Shown here in pieces: positions 31,987 through 34,790 of a stretch of DNA of 34,790 nucleotides. Below the pieces are notes generated by a model. That model ran no database searches. It saw only the letters and a list, made by a program, of their open reading frames with translations, and was not told the DNA's origin. Source of the DNA: Catenulispora pinisilvae (lineage in GTDB: Bacteria; Actinomycetota; Actinomycetes; Streptomycetales; Catenulisporaceae); assembly GCF_015356865.1 (NCBI RefSeq), contig NZ_JAAFZA010000104.1, positions 1 to 34,790 of the forward strand, read 5' to 3'. Position numbers and translations under genes: made by a program. The first letter of the stretch is position 1. Every line of letters begins with the position of its first letter.

Positions 31987-33006
31987 TCACGGCTCCGGCG
32001 GGTACGGCGCCTGCCTGCTCTCCAGCTGCAACGCACGCAGGAAGTCCGTCATCACGACGGCGGTGGGTGCGTCGCGGGCCAAGATCGCCGCGGCCGTCTC
32101 GGGGATCCCGGTCGGTACCTCGCCTCGGGCATAGGCCCGCAGGCGGGCTCTGCGGTCCTCCGACCCGGACCCGAAGAGCTCCGTGACCAGCCATTGCGCG
32201 CTGTACATGGCCGCGAAGCGGCGGTCGTAGTCGTGGTGCTGCTCGAAGAACGCGGTCTCGTCCTTCGCCAGCTCGAAGCGGGAGGAGATCGCCAGCCCGT
32301 AGTCCGCGAAATACAGCCGGCTGCCATCGGTCAGAAGGTTCTGGAAGTGGGCGTCGAAGTGCAGCAGGCCGTGGCTGTTCATGAAGGAGATCCCCGCTGC
32401 CAGGTCCCGGTCCACCAAGGCGCAGGCCCGGTCGGCGGTCTCGCCGCCAACGCTCAACTGCTCGCGAAGCCACTGGAACACGTTCTGCGGGATGTACTCC
32501 AGGAACAGCGCGATGCTCGCAGAGGAGTCGCGTAGCTGCTCGATGCGACGGCGTACCTGTGTCCCGCCGCCCCAGAAGGCGACAGTGGCGTCCACGTCGG
32601 CCAGTTCCTCGGGCAGCGGCGTCGAATCCGGCACCACCCGCCAGTGGTACATCAACGGGAAGCCGTCGTGGTCGCCGGCGAGTACCCAGTCGGTCGTCAT
32701 CGTCTGGACGGCCAGTTCCCGCCACGCGCCGAAGCCCGGCCCGCCGACGCCGTAGTGGCAGAACGCCGGCAGCTCGAACAAGTTCGCCGTGGAGCGGACG
32801 TTCTCCGGACGGCGTTCCAGATCGGTCAGCGGCACCTGTTTGACGAAGACCGGCGTCCCCGCGACTTCCAGCAGCGCCGACTTCCCACCGATGCCCGATC
32901 CGGCCGGCGACGCCGCGTCCAGCATCTGCTGTACGTCATGGTCGCTGAGCAGTGCGAGGGACGTGGAGACGGAACGGTAGGCGGCCAGGCGCGAGGCATG
33001 GGACAT
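31987..33006 (-). CDS. Atypical protein-kinase-like/phosphotransferase protein
   Basis: A 339-residue cytoplasmic protein. Residues 40-60 (GGKSALLEVAGTPVFVKQVP) place a lysine where kinases hold ATP. The catalytic loop is HGLLHFDAHFQNLLTDGS, with the D/H..N pattern of aminoglycoside- or homoserine-kinase-type enzymes, and the metal-binding motif is YFADYGLA in place of DFG. It lacks the HRD and APE of eukaryote-like kinases. Substrate unknown: protein or small molecule. It is transcribed on the same strand as, and 83 bp after, the NADH dehydrogenase gene, and converges on the Ser/Thr kinase. ATG 33006 has a weak ribosome site. Confidence 0.72.
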   Translation of the reverse strand: MSHASRLAAYRSVSTSLALLSDHDVQQMLDAASPAGSGIGGKSALLEVAGTPVFVKQVPLTDLERRPENVRSTANLFELPAFCHYGVGGPGFGAWRELAVQTMTTDWVLAGDHDGFPLMYHWRVVPDSTPLPEELADVDATVAFWGGGTQVRRRIEQLRDSSASIALFLEYIPQNVFQWLREQLSVGGETADRACALVDRDLAAGISFMNSHGLLHFDAHFQNLLTDGSRLYFADYGLAISSRFELAKDETAFFEQHHDYDRRFAAMYSAQWLVTELFGSGSEDRRARLRAYARGEVPTGIPETAAAILARDAPTAVVMTDFLRALQLESRQAPYPPEP

Positions 33007-33089
33007 AGGACCGGATCCTACGGAGTGATCCACGACTGCGCCGATGACCACCCGACAGCGACCGTTTCGCGCTTTCTGAAAGCAGAGCC

Positions 33090-34475
33090 TCAGGCCGCGG
33101 TAGCCGGCGCCGCGTGCTCCCCGGCCGGGGCGTTCCCGCGCGTCCGCTGAAGGATCTCCTCGCGCGTCAGATACACGTCCGTGTACTCGAAGTCCCGCAG
33201 CGACGCGGCGCGCTCGGCCTGGAAGCCGGTGCGCACGAAGTCGTCGCCGACCAGCGAGTTCAGCATCCAGCCGGCGGCGGTGCGGAAGCGGGCGGCGAAG
33301 GTGCGCAGGGCCATGAGGTGGTAGCCGCGGGCGACGACCTGGGCGGGCAGGCCGGACAGCGGGATGCCCAGCGGCTTGGAGACCGCCTTGAGGCCGCCGA
33401 GGTCCACGACCAGGCCCAGGTCCTTGTGCCGGTAGTCCTTCAGCGGGAAGCCGCGGACCGCCGCCATCACGTTCTCGGCCGCCGCCCAGCCCTGGCGCAT
33501 CGCGTGCTGGGCGGTCGGCGGGCAGATCGCGTCGCCGCCCTTGGCCAGGTCCGGGACCGCGGCGGCGTCGCCGAGGGCGAAGACGCCGGGCAGGTCCGGG
33601 ACCGTCAGGTCCGGGTTGACCATCAGCCGGCCGCGGTTGGTCGGGGCGCCCATGGTGGCGATCAGCGGGCTCGGGGCGACGCCGGCGGTCCAGATCAGGG
33701 TGCGGCACGGCAGCTTGCGGCCGTCGGTCAGGGTCACGGTGTCCTCGGTGCACTCCGCGACCGAGACGCCGAGCGAGACGTGCAGGCCCCGCTTCTTCAG
33801 GATCTTCAGCGCCTTCTCGCCGAGCTTCTCGCCCAGTTCGGGCATCAGCCGCGGCGCGATGTCCACCAGGTGCCACTTGACCAGGCTGCCGTCCAGGTTC
33901 GGGTACCGCTTCACCGCCTCGGTGGTCAGCCGTTGCAGGTACGCCGCGGTCTCGGTGCCCGCGTAGCCGCCGCCGACCACCACGAACTGGAGCCGGGACT
34001 CGCGCTCGGCGTCGGTCTGGGCGACCGCGGCCAGGTCCAGCTGGGCGATCACGTGGTCCCGGATCCACGCCGCCTCGGCCAGCGTCTTCACGCCCACCGC
34101 GAACTTGTCCACGCCCGGGATGTCGAACTGCCGGGTCACACTGCCCGGGGTGAGCACCAGGTAGTCGTAGCGCTCGATGATCTCCGCGCCGTCGATCTTG
34201 CGCACCACCACCGACTTGGTCTCGGTGTCGATGCCGATCGCGCCGCCGGGGATCAGCACGGTGGTCTTGAGCATCCGGCGCAGCGAGACCGCGACCGCCT
34301 GCGGGGTCAGCACGCCGGAGGCGACGTGCGGCAGCAGCGGCAGGTACAGCTGGTGGTTGACCGCGGAGACCAGACGGATCTCGGCGTCGTCCAGGGAGAG
34401 CTTCTTCTCCAGCTTGTGGGCGCACTCGGTGCCCGCGAAGCCGCTGCCGACGACGAGTATCTTGGGGCGGCTCAT
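33090..34475 (-). CDS. ndh: Type II NADH dehydrogenase
   Basis: A 461-residue flavoprotein that oxidises NADH and reduces menaquinone at the inner membrane without pumping protons. Motifs: KILVVGSGFAGTECAHKL (FAD), LVSAVNHQLYLPLLPHVASG, VVVGGGYAGTETAAYLQRL (NADH) and GVFALGDAAAVPD. AICPPTAQHAMRQG contains the AQxAxQ-like quinone-site segment. The C-terminal amphipathic part should bind the membrane surface. The length fits the family. The ATG is preceded by GGGAGATGAGAG. A GTGA-N5-TCAC inverted repeat lies 113 bp upstream. Confidence 0.92.
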   Translation of the reverse strand: MSRPKILVVGSGFAGTECAHKLEKKLSLDDAEIRLVSAVNHQLYLPLLPHVASGVLTPQAVAVSLRRMLKTTVLIPGGAIGIDTETKSVVVRKIDGAEIIERYDYLVLTPGSVTRQFDIPGVDKFAVGVKTLAEAAWIRDHVIAQLDLAAVAQTDAERESRLQFVVVGGGYAGTETAAYLQRLTTEAVKRYPNLDGSLVKWHLVDIAPRLMPELGEKLGEKALKILKKRGLHVSLGVSVAECTEDTVTLTDGRKLPCRTLIWTAGVAPSPLIATMGAPTNRGRLMVNPDLTVPDLPGVFALGDAAAVPDLAKGGDAICPPTAQHAMRQGWAAAENVMAAVRGFPLKDYRHKDLGLVVDLGGLKAVSKPLGIPLSGLPAQVVARGYHLMALRTFAARFRTAAGWMLNSLVGDDFVRTGFQAERAASLRDFEYTDVYLTREEILQRTRGNAPAGEHAAPATAA

Positions 34476-34790
34476 AGCGGTCTCTCATCTCCCGTGGGCG
34501 GTGGGCGGTGCCGAGGCGGACCCTGCGTCCAGCCTGGATCGTGCGGCGGACCGGCGCATCTCGACCAGGACGATTTGTGCCGGATGGGTGAGATGATCAC
34601 TTTACTGGTGGGGATCTTGCTTCCGGCGGGTGGGGTCCGCCGTCAAGAACTGTACTGAGGGGGGTGCGCGGCACCAGCGCTGGTCCGCCATCTGGTCCCG
34701 GACGCCAGTTCGAACCGGGGGCCGGTGCGATCATGACCAGGCAACGACGCCCACCGGGAAGGCCCCGCCCGCCATGACCACCCCGCCCGC
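34476..34790. other. Intergenic region with palindromes; possible gene start at right edge
   Basis: GTGA-GATGA-TCAC (34588-34600) and the perfect 12-bp palindrome ACCAGCGCTGGT (34673-34684) are candidate operators for ndh or for a rightward gene. An ATG at 34774 (reading MTTPP) behind GGAAGG could begin a plus-strand gene, but only five codons are inside the window. Nothing else is supported. Confidence 0.4.

Noticed and set aside
33090-34488. Extension of the kinase-like protein's frame upstream through the ndh gene (833 codons)
   Set aside because: The translation across ndh is Arg/Gly/Pro shadow sequence; ndh itself is in another minus-strand frame with all flavoprotein motifs.
34588-34600. 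Rex (NADH/NAD sensor) operator upstream of ndh
   Set aside because: GTGA-N5-TCAC has the right half-sites but lacks the flanking bases and the 6-nt spacing of known actinobacterial Rex sites; kept only as an unnamed palindrome.

Overview
The window is high-GC, gene-dense DNA of a filamentous-actinomycete type (Streptomyces/Catenulispora-like). This is inferred from the very high third-position GC, frequent GTG starts, and the families present: an actinobacterial AlkB operon, LacI, DeoR and Rrf2 regulators, sugar ABC importers without their own ATPase, and an STPK with an extracellular tail. The species cannot be named from sequence alone.

Left end (1 to about 7.07 kb) is an accessory patchwork. 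A 5'-truncated aquaporin fragment lies beside an intact tRNA-Ser(GCU) with its own terminator. Then follow a pRiA4b ORF-3-like protein, a decayed pseudogene, two unrecognised actinobacterial proteins, a ribbon-helix-helix/MazF-like toxin-antitoxin pair, a dead HigB-type toxin in front of an intact XRE antitoxin-like protein, and a TetR gene that has lost its DNA-binding domain. No integrase or transposase is visible. I read this as an eroded island or recombination scar next to a tRNA.

7.2 to 13.7 kb: a Tat-exported phosphoesterase (phospholipase C family) converges on a nitrilase-superfamily protein whose catalytic cysteine position is glycine. Next comes a complete alkane hydroxylase operon on the minus strand (alkB, rubA1, rubA2, rubredoxin reductase), with a divergent TetR regulator and a promoter/operator between them.

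13.9 to 18 kb: a histidine kinase, response regulator and ASCH protein cluster, and a convergent NmrA-like oxidoreductase that is divergent from an Rrf2 regulator with extra cysteines.

18.2 to 24.4 kb: a sigma-factor-like domain tethered to the membrane with a large outside domain; a LacI regulator; a MazG-Nudix fusion overlapping a zinc-finger rhomboid protease; and a hexapeptide acyltransferase.

24.4 to 30.1 kb: a probable carbohydrate-uptake locus. A regulator with a DeoR-type HTH and a LacI-type sensor is divergent from a D-2-hydroxyacid dehydrogenase-like gene, a lipoprotein binding protein and two permeases, closed by a strong hairpin. 30.2 to 34.5 kb: a Ser/Thr kinase with an extracellular fibronectin III domain, an atypical kinase-like protein, and a type II NADH dehydrogenase.

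The most unexpected pattern is window-wide. Short tandem repeats (12 to 33 bp period) sit directly after genes, and in at least five cases the first repeat unit includes the gene's own stop codon.
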